DNA from: Arenibacter palladensis
GTDB taxonomy: Bacteria > Bacteroidota > Bacteroidia > Flavobacteriales > Flavobacteriaceae
DNA length: 64,000 nucleotides
NCBI RefSeq assembly: GCF_900129275.1
Contig: NZ_FQUX01000004.1
Span: 248,001 to 312,000 of the forward strand
Direction of reading: 5' to 3'
In this document: positions 56,433 to 63,695 of the stretch, piece by piece
Numbering within the stretch: position 1 is the stretch's first letter
Layout of the letters: each line of letters starts with the position of its first letter
Notes under the pieces: model-generated
Told to the model about the DNA's origin: nothing
Seen by the model: the letters and a program-made list of their open reading frames with translations, nothing else
The model's database searches: none
Program-made: the position numbers and the translations under genes

Positions 56433-57026
56433 TTGAACTTTAAAGAATCACATATTCTAATACTTAATAATGTCGCAAGGTTTATTGATTTAACCGAGCT
56501 TGAAAAACAGAAGTATATTTCTTTGCTTGCAGAAGTAAAAGTGAAAAAGAAAGCATATTTAATGCAAGCAGGTGAAATTGCTCAATATGAGTATTTTATA
56601 GCTAAAGGCTGCTTAAAAGTATATACTTTGGATGAAGATGGTGCACCTCACATATCCATGTTTGCAATAGAGGATTATTGGACTGGTGATATGGCAAGTT
56701 TTATGACCAAGGAACCAACTCGTTATTTTATTAAGGCTACTGAAGATTCGGAATTATTAGGTATCTCTAGGGCCAATTATGATTTGCTTTTTCAAGAAAT
56801 ACCAAAATTCGAAAGGTTTTATCGCAAATTATATCAAAGGTCGCTCATAAGTTACATAAGGCGTTCCAATCATGGCATATCCTTAGACGCTGTGGAAAGA
56901 TATATTGCCTTCAAAAAGAAATACCCAAAAATTGTCAATAGAATTACCCAAAGAGACTTAGCGGCTTATATTGGCATTACGCCAGAATTTATGAGCAAAA
57001 TTATTTCGAAGGTCAACAGAATGTAA
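56433..57026 (+). CDS. Crp/Fnr-family transcriptional regulator
   Basis: 197 aa. N-terminal cyclic-nucleotide-binding-like beta-roll (about 20-120, AGEIAQYEYFIAKGCLKVYTLDEDG) and C-terminal winged helix (about 150-197, ITQRDLAAYIGITPEFMSKIISKV with the recognition helix). No cysteine cluster for an Fe-S site, so not Fnr proper. The only in-frame start found is TTG at 56433; ATG at 56428 is out of frame and stops after two codons (ATGAATTGA). Likely regulator of the adjacent outer-membrane protein/DoxX/reductase genes. Confidence 0.88.
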   Translation: MNFKESHILILNNVARFIDLTELEKQKYISLLAEVKVKKKAYLMQAGEIAQYEYFIAKGCLKVYTLDEDGAPHISMFAIEDYWTGDMASFMTKEPTRYFIKATEDSELLGISRANYDLLFQEIPKFERFYRKLYQRSLISYIRRSNHGISLDAVERYIAFKKKYPKIVNRITQRDLAAYIGITPEFMSKIISKVNRM

Positions 57027-57079
57027 AAGTCTTAAACTAGTTCATTTTTTTTCATGTGTTCCTATCGGAATTTTGAAGC

Positions 57080-57724
57080 ATGAAAAAAATAATAATCATT
57101 ACATCTTTTTTAACAATTGGATTTGCAAACTATTTGCAAGCGCAATTTACCCAAGTGGAACTGTTTTCTGGTTTTGATAAAACAGATTTTACATTATACT
57201 CAAGTTATACTCTTAACAAGAGCAAGACTTTAAGCATCAATAACTTGGCCTTCTTTCAAAAATTCAAAGATACAGATAGCCAAGTCTTTGATGAAGCAGG
57301 TGTACAACCAGCGTTATTCTGGAATCTTAATAAGCATATTGCTATTGGTCCATCTTTATATTACAACAGTGTTGCTGGGTATTCTGAACGCTTTTCAGCA
57401 AAATTCACTCTAAAAAATTCACGAGTATTATTTGTAATTATTCCTACTGTTGCCCATACTGAGCAAACGGGCGCTAGCTATGCTGAAGCCTTTGCTCAGT
57501 TTCAGTTTAACACAGCAATAAATGAAAAAGTTTCTCTTTGGTTAAACGGACAGTTCTTAACTATATGGGATGCATTCGAGAAGCAATCAAGAAGTTTTCA
57601 GCAACTACGTGCAGGTGTGTCATACAACGGACATCAGTTTGGCGTTGGTGTAGACTTTGACCAGTACGGGCAGAAACCTATAGAAAAATCATCTTTCGGC
57701 TTGTATATCCGAAAAACTTTATAG
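57080..57724 (+). CDS. Probable outer-membrane beta-barrel protein
   Basis: 214 aa with a signal peptide (about 1-21, ending NYLQAQ). The mature protein consists of alternating amphipathic strands rich in Phe, Tyr and Gln (FTLYSSYTLNKSKTLSINNLAFFQKF) and ends with an aromatic-containing GLYIRKTL strand, a typical barrel terminus. No specific family recognised. Starts 53 nt after the Crp-like gene and 22 nt before the DoxX gene. Confidence 0.7.
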   Translation: MKKIIIITSFLTIGFANYLQAQFTQVELFSGFDKTDFTLYSSYTLNKSKTLSINNLAFFQKFKDTDSQVFDEAGVQPALFWNLNKHIAIGPSLYYNSVAGYSERFSAKFTLKNSRVLFVIIPTVAHTEQTGASYAEAFAQFQFNTAINEKVSLWLNGQFLTIWDAFEKQSRSFQQLRAGVSYNGHQFGVGVDFDQYGQKPIEKSSFGLYIRKTL

Positions 57725-57746
57725 ACAACTTTAAATCTTAAACATT

Positions 57747-58202
57747 ATGAAACATTTAGTACAAAAACTTTTAAGAACGCATCCAAGTATTGGATTTAGC
57801 ATTGCACGATTAACCCTTGGTTTGGTGATATTTCCGCATGGCGCACAAAAATTATTAGGACTCTTTGGTGGGTATGGTTATGCAGCAACTATGGAATCAT
57901 TTACAAGTCAAATGGGATTGCCGAGTATTGTACCCTTTTCCGTAATAATGATTGAATTTTTCGGCTCTATTTGCTTAATTCTAGGACTCTTCAGTAGGTT
58001 TTGGGCACTATCGCTTACGGGAATGTTTGTGGGTATCATTTTTACTACCCAGTTAGAACATGGCTTTTTTATGAATTGGTTTGGAAATCAAACGGGTGAA
58101 GGTTATGAATATTCACTTCTTGTTATCGGCCTAGCATTAACCACAATAGTTAATGGTAGTGGAAAATGGTCAATAGATCAACTAATCTCTAAAAAACAGT
58201 AA
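57747..58202 (+). CDS. DoxX-family membrane protein
   Basis: 151 aa, four transmembrane segments. Family features: ARLTLGLVIFPHGAQKLLGLFGGYG (about 20-44), MIEFFGSICLILGLFSR (about 71-87) and YEYSLLVIGLALTTIV near the C-terminus. DoxX-type proteins are small quinone-associated or redox-stress membrane proteins; the exact role here is unknown. Two nt before the reductase gene, so likely co-expressed. Confidence 0.9.
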   Translation: MKHLVQKLLRTHPSIGFSIARLTLGLVIFPHGAQKLLGLFGGYGYAATMESFTSQMGLPSIVPFSVIMIEFFGSICLILGLFSRFWALSLTGMFVGIIFTTQLEHGFFMNWFGNQTGEGYEYSLLVIGLALTTIVNGSGKWSIDQLISKKQ

Positions 58203-58204
58203 TC

Positions 58205-58738
58205 ATGAAAAAAATAATCACAATAGCAGGGAGCAATAGTCAAAAATCTATCAATGCAAGTTTAATAACCTATACCAATAATTTATTGGAAAATGTTGAT
58301 ATTGTTTCTATCGACTTAAACGATTATGTTTTACCAATTTATGGTGCTGATTTTGAAGCTGAAAATGGTATTCCCACTGCAGTTAAAAGACTAGACGAGT
58401 TATTCAATACTGCGGATGGATTTATAGTATCTCTTGCCGAACATAATGGGTCTTATGCAGCTGTATTCAAAAATACTATAGACTGGTTATCCCGTGTAAA
58501 CACTAAAATATGGAGAGAGAAGCCTATGCTGTTAATGGCAACCTCGCCAGGTGGTAGAGGCGGAGCTACTGTATTACAATCAGCTAGTGCCTACTTCCCG
58601 TTTATGGGAGCCAACATCACGGATACTTTTTCATTGCCCTCATTCCATAATAATTTCAAAAACGGAGAAATTAATGATGAGTATTTGAAAGAGGACATTC
58701 ATTCCAAGGTAAATAAATTTCAAATAATAATTAATTAA
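58205..58738 (+). CDS. NADPH-dependent FMN reductase-like flavoprotein
   Basis: 177 aa flavodoxin-like fold. FMN phosphate loop AGSNSQKSINASLITYT (about 8-24), SLAEHNGSYAAVFKNTIDWLSR (about 79-100) and ATSPGGRGGATVLQS (about 115-129), all typical of the ArsH/ChrR/NQO-like FMN_red family. Probably reduces quinones or electrophilic compounds with NAD(P)H. Sits between the DoxX and tautomerase genes. Confidence 0.9.
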   Translation: MKKIITIAGSNSQKSINASLITYTNNLLENVDIVSIDLNDYVLPIYGADFEAENGIPTAVKRLDELFNTADGFIVSLAEHNGSYAAVFKNTIDWLSRVNTKIWREKPMLLMATSPGGRGGATVLQSASAYFPFMGANITDTFSLPSFHNNFKNGEINDEYLKEDIHSKVNKFQIIIN

Positions 58739-58746
58739 ATACAATT

Positions 58747-59087
58747 ATGCCACATTTTATAATAGACTGTTCAAAACAAATTGTAGAAAAGAAGTTGCCA
58801 GAAAATATCATGCAAAAAGTATATGATGCCGCAGAATCGATCAAATTATTTCAGCTAGAAGAAATAAAAGTACGTATTAGTCCCTTTCAATATTACAATA
58901 CAGGAAACACAAACGACGACTTCATCCATGTTTTTGCCAATATAATGGAAGAAATTCGGTACAAAAAGCTAATCTGTCTAAACAAATTATAGCAGAGCTA
59001 AAAGAAATGTTTCCAAAAGTTCCCAGTATTTCCATAAACATTGGAGATTTTGATAAAGCTGCGTATTGTAACAGGGAAATGTATTAA
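58747..59087 (+). pseudogene. 5-carboxymethyl-2-hydroxymuconate isomerase-like gene, frameshifted
   Basis: The first reading frame (MPHFIIDCSKQIVE to DFIHVFANIM) matches the N-terminal half of CHMI tautomerases and stops early at 58992. The rest of the protein (GRNSVQKANLSKQIIAEL, KVPSISINIGDFDKAAY, CNREMY) continues in another frame to 59087. The join at about 58948-58952 reads ATGGAAGAAATT; the expected family form ATGGAAGGAAGAAATT suggests loss of one copy of a 4-bp GGAA/GAAG repeat. The N-terminal catalytic proline (Pro2) is kept. Sequencing error cannot be excluded. Confidence 0.8.
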
Positions 59088-59104
59088 ATCCTAATTCAGT
59101 ATTA

Positions 59105-59244
59105 ATGAAAAAATAATATTCTTAGCTATTGTTTTACTTCTATGCAATGAGAACATATTGGCCTATGTCAGTACCATAGGAAATCTTCCAGGAATTAAAA
59201 AAAATGTTATTATGGAAGTGTTGCCAAGAAGCAGCGTTGTATAG
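59105..59244 (+). pseudogene. Possible remnant of a small exported protein gene
   Basis: ATGAAAAAATAAT stops after three codons, but with one extra A the frame would encode a signal-peptide-like MKKIIFLAIVLLLC followed by about 30 residues (AYVSTIGNLPGIKKNVI) and a stop at 59244. It lies just after the frameshifted tautomerase gene. Family not recognised; low confidence. Confidence 0.25.
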
Positions 59245-59600
59245 CAAGCAAATTGCAATCTGCAAGTGCCTAAGTCTTGTTTGCAGGAGCCAGCATCTTT
59301 TAAATACTTTTTAGAAAATTTTTATTCTATCGGCGCTCTTTCATAAGAGGTTGCGATTTAATTGTAATTTAACTTGAAAGTAATTAATTCTGAGTATTTA
59401 CCGTAAGGGGAATGGATGGTGTTGGAGGGTAGTGTTACCTTTTAAAGTTTATTGTATTGGTCTGTTTATTAGTGGTTTGGTTTAATTTCAACCAAGATAA
59501 TATTGTCATTATGTTAATTGTATTGGCGCAAAATTCCTTACCTTTAAAGGACTTGTTTGCCACTTACCATTTAAATTTTAATGTTTAAAGCAATTATATT
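59245..59600. other. Intergenic stretch without a recognisable gene
   Basis: AT-rich sequence rich in stops on both strands, between decayed genes and the small lipoprotein gene. No repeat or RNA element seen. Confidence 0.4.
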
Positions 59601-59852
59601 ATGAAACAGATAAAAGGACTTAAGTACTTCACTTTGGTAATGCTCTTGTTTATTTTTATTGCAGTGAGTTCTTTAGGCTCGTGCAGGGAGCAGAAAAAGC
59701 AAGAAAACACTGAACAGCAGGGAGAACACCCAGAAAGCGATGAAAAATCCGCTAAGGAAGAGCATCCAACCAATGCCAGCGATGAACACCCTACCAACAC
59801 GGGAGATGAGCATCCTGCAAAAGAGGAGGAGCATCCTACAAAAGAGGAATAG
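59601..59852 (+). CDS. Small lipoprotein with repeated Glu-His-Pro motifs
   Basis: 83 aa. Hydrophobic signal (about 9-26) ends in the lipobox LGSC, giving a mature peptide of about 55 residues. This is low-complexity and acidic, with five EHP motifs spaced by four to nine residues (GEHPESDEK, EEHPTNASD, EHPTNTGD, EHPAKE, EHPTKE). The histidines could bind metal, but this is inference. A frame on the opposite strand is a shadow of the repeats. Confidence 0.65.
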   Translation: MKQIKGLKYFTLVMLLFIFIAVSSLGSCREQKKQENTEQQGEHPESDEKSAKEEHPTNASDEHPTNTGDEHPAKEEEHPTKEE

Positions 59853-59894
59853 AGATATTTCAAGGCCACACTATAACGGTGGCTTTACTGGATT

Positions 59895-61256
59895 TCATAG
59901 GGTTTGTTTACCTGATTTTCTTTGAAATGAAAAAAATGTTTTTGGAAACGCGGGATTATTCCCAATTTCCATAACGGGGTATGCCAGAAAGTTGATAGGA
60001 CCGGAATTAGGTCCGGGTTCTATTTGAAGGTCCCGTCCTCTTGTGAATTCAATACGATTTGCTGGATGTCTACCAAAGTAATAGGTTGCCAAAGCGGTGT
60101 ACTTATTGGCCTCGCTAATATCTACGGGCCACCATTTACCTTCGGCATAAAATTCTGCCCAACAGTGATAACCATCTATGCCGCCATCATCCCGTTCTGA
60201 CGGAATTGCGGCCCCTACAGCAAAGCGTGCAGGTATTCCGGCAGATCTAGCCAGGGAAATAAATAGGGAATGGAATTCGGTGCAATTACCGGTAAGGGCG
60301 TCACATGCGTAAACCGCATCTCCCGTTCCATATTTGCCCGCCTTTATGTAACGCATATTGTCTATGACATAGTCGTATAGTGCCCTTGCCCCCATAATGG
60401 TACTTTCGCTGCCTTTAGATCCTATAATGGAGTCGGCAAGTATCTTAAATCGATCGCTTACAGGGAGTAATATATTGGCATCCAGATAGACTGTTGGCGA
60501 CGAATTTTCTTCATATGGCTCCTTCTCCTGTCGCTCAACATCGAATATAAGTTGCACTTTCTTACCACTATGCTCCGGTGACAGTTCCATATACAATATA
60601 GTGTTACCGTATTTTTTTTCTTTTAGTATTTGATGCTCAACTGGGGCTTCAAGTGCTTTCATTTGGACGGTTTGAAAGCGATCGCTCTGTGGCACGGGAA
60701 TCCATATTTTTGCAGATTCATTTATTTCCGGAAGGGTTACCTCGTACTTAAATTCAAAACTGTCCTCCCCTTCAATGACACCAAGCAAGTCGGATGTGGC
60801 ATTTTGGACAGGCAGCCTATACCACGTCTTGTCCTTACGTTGTTTCCAAGTATAAAAGGGTTTGCCATTAAGCTTGTGCAGGGTGGTTTCTGTAACGCTC
60901 ATGTTGCCCGGATCTCCGTCCAGGAAAAAATCCACATCGTATACATCGCCATTTACATCGGCCAGATCAACACAGGCAAAATGGCGGTTGGGACCTAAAT
61001 TGGAAAGGTATTCCGTATGTACGCGTACCAATTGCAGGCGCAGATCTTTTTCGTCAGTACTCATATTGAAATACCCGCCTCCTTCCTCTACTTTTTTTGC
61101 AATATTGGCTTTAATACCAGTTTCTATATCGGCGGTAACTACCTTTGGGATATTCTTGCTGCCGAGCATTTTTTCTTTTTCTTTCTGCTTTGTGTTTGTA
61201 TTACAGGCCGAGATCAGAGCAAGCATTAAAACATAAATAAGCCGAAAGTCTTTCAT
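59895..61256 (-). CDS. Transglutaminase-like domain lipoprotein
   Basis: 453 aa. Lipobox LISAC (Cys about 18), then a Lys/Glu-rich tether. Beta-rich N-terminal region (about 40-270) and a transglutaminase-like core (about 285-400): the catalytic Cys in GNCTEFHSLFISLARSAGIPAR (about 332), His in GYHCWAEFYAEGKWWPVDISEAN (about 374) and the Asp in PVDIS (about 389). This triad supports a cysteine peptidase or amidase-like activity in the periplasm or on the surface; substrate unknown. It faces the small lipoprotein gene convergently. Confidence 0.85.
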   Translation of the reverse strand: MKDFRLIYVLMLALISACNTNTKQKEKEKMLGSKNIPKVVTADIETGIKANIAKKVEEGGGYFNMSTDEKDLRLQLVRVHTEYLSNLGPNRHFACVDLADVNGDVYDVDFFLDGDPGNMSVTETTLHKLNGKPFYTWKQRKDKTWYRLPVQNATSDLLGVIEGEDSFEFKYEVTLPEINESAKIWIPVPQSDRFQTVQMKALEAPVEHQILKEKKYGNTILYMELSPEHSGKKVQLIFDVERQEKEPYEENSSPTVYLDANILLPVSDRFKILADSIIGSKGSESTIMGARALYDYVIDNMRYIKAGKYGTGDAVYACDALTGNCTEFHSLFISLARSAGIPARFAVGAAIPSERDDGGIDGYHCWAEFYAEGKWWPVDISEANKYTALATYYFGRHPANRIEFTRGRDLQIEPGPNSGPINFLAYPVMEIGNNPAFPKTFFSFQRKSGKQTL

Positions 61257-61755
61257 TTATATGCGGGATTATTGGTTGTCTTAATTTACAATAATTCTTT
61301 CGTTATCCCAACAGGAATATTGTATACGGTAGTTGATGATATATCCGAAACCTCATTTATCCAACCTAAACCTTTTTTTTCAAAAACACTATGGCATTAA
61401 AACATGGAAGCGGGTGAAGGTTTTAGGCTTGATGTTGATCTTTGTTTCCATTTTATTTGGATCTACAAATTGGAAAGGTATGGGAGGTTATTCTTGGTTC
61501 TGTTTCAATGCCAACTTGTAGGATCTTGGTTTTTCATGGACCAGTTACCATATGTGAAGATTATATGTGACTTTTTTCAATATCTAAACTATAGGGGATT
61601 TTGGTTAACCTATGGCCCACAAATGTTGTGTATGCCTGATGATCTGTAAAATAAATGGAAATCACAGGGCTATAATAATAAGTAAGTCTGAGGTTTTCAT
61701 ACCTTAGCAGCTTTAGGTCAATGGATATTACCGTTGGAGAAACAACAACGCTGTT
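61257..61755. other. Intergenic stretch without a recognisable gene
   Basis: About 500 bp between divergent genes. Two open frames of 60-80 codons on the plus strand have no conserved-looking features, signal peptide or convincing starts. A 13-codon ATG frame at 61721-61762 overlaps the proposed TTG start of the next gene. Confidence 0.4.
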
Positions 61756-62625
61756 TTGTTAGATATTAAATGGAGTAAATCTTCCGGATTGGATTTTAAA
61801 AAAGCGGTGCTTTTTATGACCATCAGCACCTTTTCATTTGCGTTGATGAATGTTTCCGTAAAATATTTGGACCGAATCCCAACTTTTCAAATTGTATTTT
61901 TTAGATGTTTTGGTTCCTTGGTACTGGCAACTACCTATATTTTGCTCAAGGGGATCCCAATATTTGGTATTAAGAGAAGACTTATGTTGTTGAGGGCTGT
62001 CTTGGGCTTAACGGCTATGAGTCTGTTCTTTTTCTCCTTAAAATACTTGAACGTAGGTACGGCAGTTTCATTAAGGTATATTGCTCCTATTTTTGCAGCG
62101 GTTTTTGCAGTTTTCTTTTTAAGGGAGAAGTTGAAAAAAATTCAATGGCTTTTCTTTCTAACAGCATTTGCTGGGGTACTGGTTTTAAAGGGATTTGATG
62201 GTAATATTAATACCGTTGGCCTGGCCCTCATCTTAACGGCCTCTGTTTTTAGTGGTATGGTCTATGTGGTTATTAGAAAAATAGGGGTTTCAGATCATCC
62301 TGCCGTTGTAGTCAATTATTTTATGTTCGTAGGTACTGTAATTGGTGGACTTTTGGCCATTTCTGTTTGGGTAAGACCTCTCGGTTTCGAATGGATGTTT
62401 TTACTGCTGTTGGGCGTCTTTGGTTTTATGGGACAATTATATATGACCAAGGCGTTTCAAATTGCCAAAACAAACCTTGTGGCCCCGTTAAAATACATTG
62501 AGGTCATTTTTACCATTTCCATTGGTGTTATATGGTTCCAAGAAGCCTATACTATCTACAGTTTTATAGGACTGTTAATGATTATTTCTGCCTTGGTTTT
62601 AAATACTTTGGTTAAAAAGGATTGA
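61756..62625 (+). CDS. EamA/DMT-family transporter
   Basis: 289 aa with about ten transmembrane helices in two EamA repeats (about 18-140 and 155-285). Typical motifs: FQIVFFRCFGSL (about 46), LRYIAPIFAAVFAVFFLREKL (about 112) and the second-repeat LVAPLKYIEVIFTISIGVIWFQEAY (about 245). Drug/metabolite exporter of unknown substrate. No in-frame ATG precedes the first helix; TTG 61756 is the most likely start, otherwise ATG at residue 21 inside the first helix. Confidence 0.85.
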   Translation: MLDIKWSKSSGLDFKKAVLFMTISTFSFALMNVSVKYLDRIPTFQIVFFRCFGSLVLATTYILLKGIPIFGIKRRLMLLRAVLGLTAMSLFFFSLKYLNVGTAVSLRYIAPIFAAVFAVFFLREKLKKIQWLFFLTAFAGVLVLKGFDGNINTVGLALILTASVFSGMVYVVIRKIGVSDHPAVVVNYFMFVGTVIGGLLAISVWVRPLGFEWMFLLLLGVFGFMGQLYMTKAFQIAKTNLVAPLKYIEVIFTISIGVIWFQEAYTIYSFIGLLMIISALVLNTLVKKD

Positions 62626-62769
62626 AACCTTTATAACTTCACTTCAGTACAAATTTGGGATATGAATACTGAACCTTTTTATGAAATTCGAATATCCATT
62701 GTGGGTTTTATTAGTGAAACTCAATTTTGAGAAGTCAGTAAGACGCACTGAAAATTGCAAGTTGAACTA

Positions 62770-62851
62770 ATCCCGCCTTTTTCGGCGGGATCTAGGTTCA
62801 ATACCTCGACCCTTGGGTCGATTCCTATGATTGGGTGCAGGGCTTGCCCTG
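62770..62851. repeat. Three consecutive perfect hairpins
   Basis: ATCCCGCC/GGCGGGAT (62770-62791), TCGACCC-TT-GGGTCGA (62806-62821) and CAGGGC-TT-GCCCTG (62838-62851) lie within 82 bp, followed by a T-rich stretch to about 62877. They sit between the EamA gene and the TPP riboswitch. The first could be a terminator core, although no T run follows directly. Confidence 0.75.
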
Positions 62852-62929
62852 AGGTTTAATACTTTTTATTTTTTAAAATTGTCTAAAATTCAACATCAAA
62901 TCACAAAATAGTTTTAGCTTTGTTTTTGA

Positions 62930-63020
62930 AATGGGGTGCTTGCCATTTAAGGCAGGCTGAGATGATACCCAAGAGTTTTAGCTCTGAACCTGATCCGGAT
63001 AATGCCGGCGTAGGGATTTT
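62930..63020 (+). promoter_or_regulatory. TPP riboswitch (THI element)
   Basis: The conserved TPP-binding core is present: GGGGTGC at the start of helix P1, CTGAGATGATACCC (the CUGAGA pyrimidine-sensor loop), GAACCTGATCCGGATAATGC (the diphosphate-sensor arm) and CGTAGGGA closing. It precedes the PnuT-like gene by about 75 nt and should repress it when thiamine diphosphate is plentiful. Confidence 0.95.
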
Positions 63021-63092
63021 GGTTCGATGTTGCACCATTGCATGTCGTTACTTTCTTCATCTTCCCATTTCATAAATATAATTAGGGAATAG

Positions 63093-63695
63093 ATGGAGAA
63101 TTTTTTTACACACCTTACATGGTTGCAGGCAATGGGAACAGTCCTTGGGGTAGCACAAGTGCTTTTGGCAAGGAACAATAATATCCACAACTATTTGTTT
63201 GGAATCGTTTCTATCCTGATTGGCATGTGGGTACTGTACCAGACAAAACTGTATGCGGATATTGTACTCCATCTATACTATTTGTTTATGAGTATCTACG
63301 GCTGGATTTTTTGGAAGTATGGTAAACATAAAGAAGAAACCCCTATTACCTATTCGGATAAATCGGAACATATAAAGGCTCTAGGTATTGTGATAGCCTG
63401 TTTTACGCTGATGGTCTACTGGCTAAGGTTTTATACAAATTCAGATGTCCCAATCTGGGATGCGGCAGTAAGTGCCTTTGCTTGGGCCGGAATGTGGCTC
63501 ATGGCCAAAAGAAAAATGGAAAATTGGATCTACCTTAATATTAGTAATGTTATTTCCATTCCCTTACTCTTTTACAAAGAACTGTACATATATGCGGGCT
63601 TGACCATTTTCTTGTTTATAGTGGGAACCTCGGGATATTTTAAATGGAAAAAAATAATTTTGGATGACACTAGTAGACAACCTGTACAAGCTTAG
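63093..63695 (+). CDS. pnuT: PnuC-family transporter, thiamine-type (PnuT)
   Basis: 200 aa with about seven transmembrane helices. Family pattern: NIHNYLFGIVSILIGMWVLYQTKLYADIVLHLYYLFMSIYGW (about 30-71) with the paired Trp/Tyr/Gln substrate-site residues, and MAKRKMENWIYLNISNVISIPLLFYKELY (about 137-165). By sequence alone it could carry nicotinamide riboside, but the TPP riboswitch directly upstream points to thiamine uptake. The last 32 nt overlap the next gene. Confidence 0.9.
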   Translation: MENFFTHLTWLQAMGTVLGVAQVLLARNNNIHNYLFGIVSILIGMWVLYQTKLYADIVLHLYYLFMSIYGWIFWKYGKHKEETPITYSDKSEHIKALGIVIACFTLMVYWLRFYTNSDVPIWDAAVSAFAWAGMWLMAKRKMENWIYLNISNVISIPLLFYKELYIYAGLTIFLFIVGTSGYFKWKKIILDDTSRQPVQA

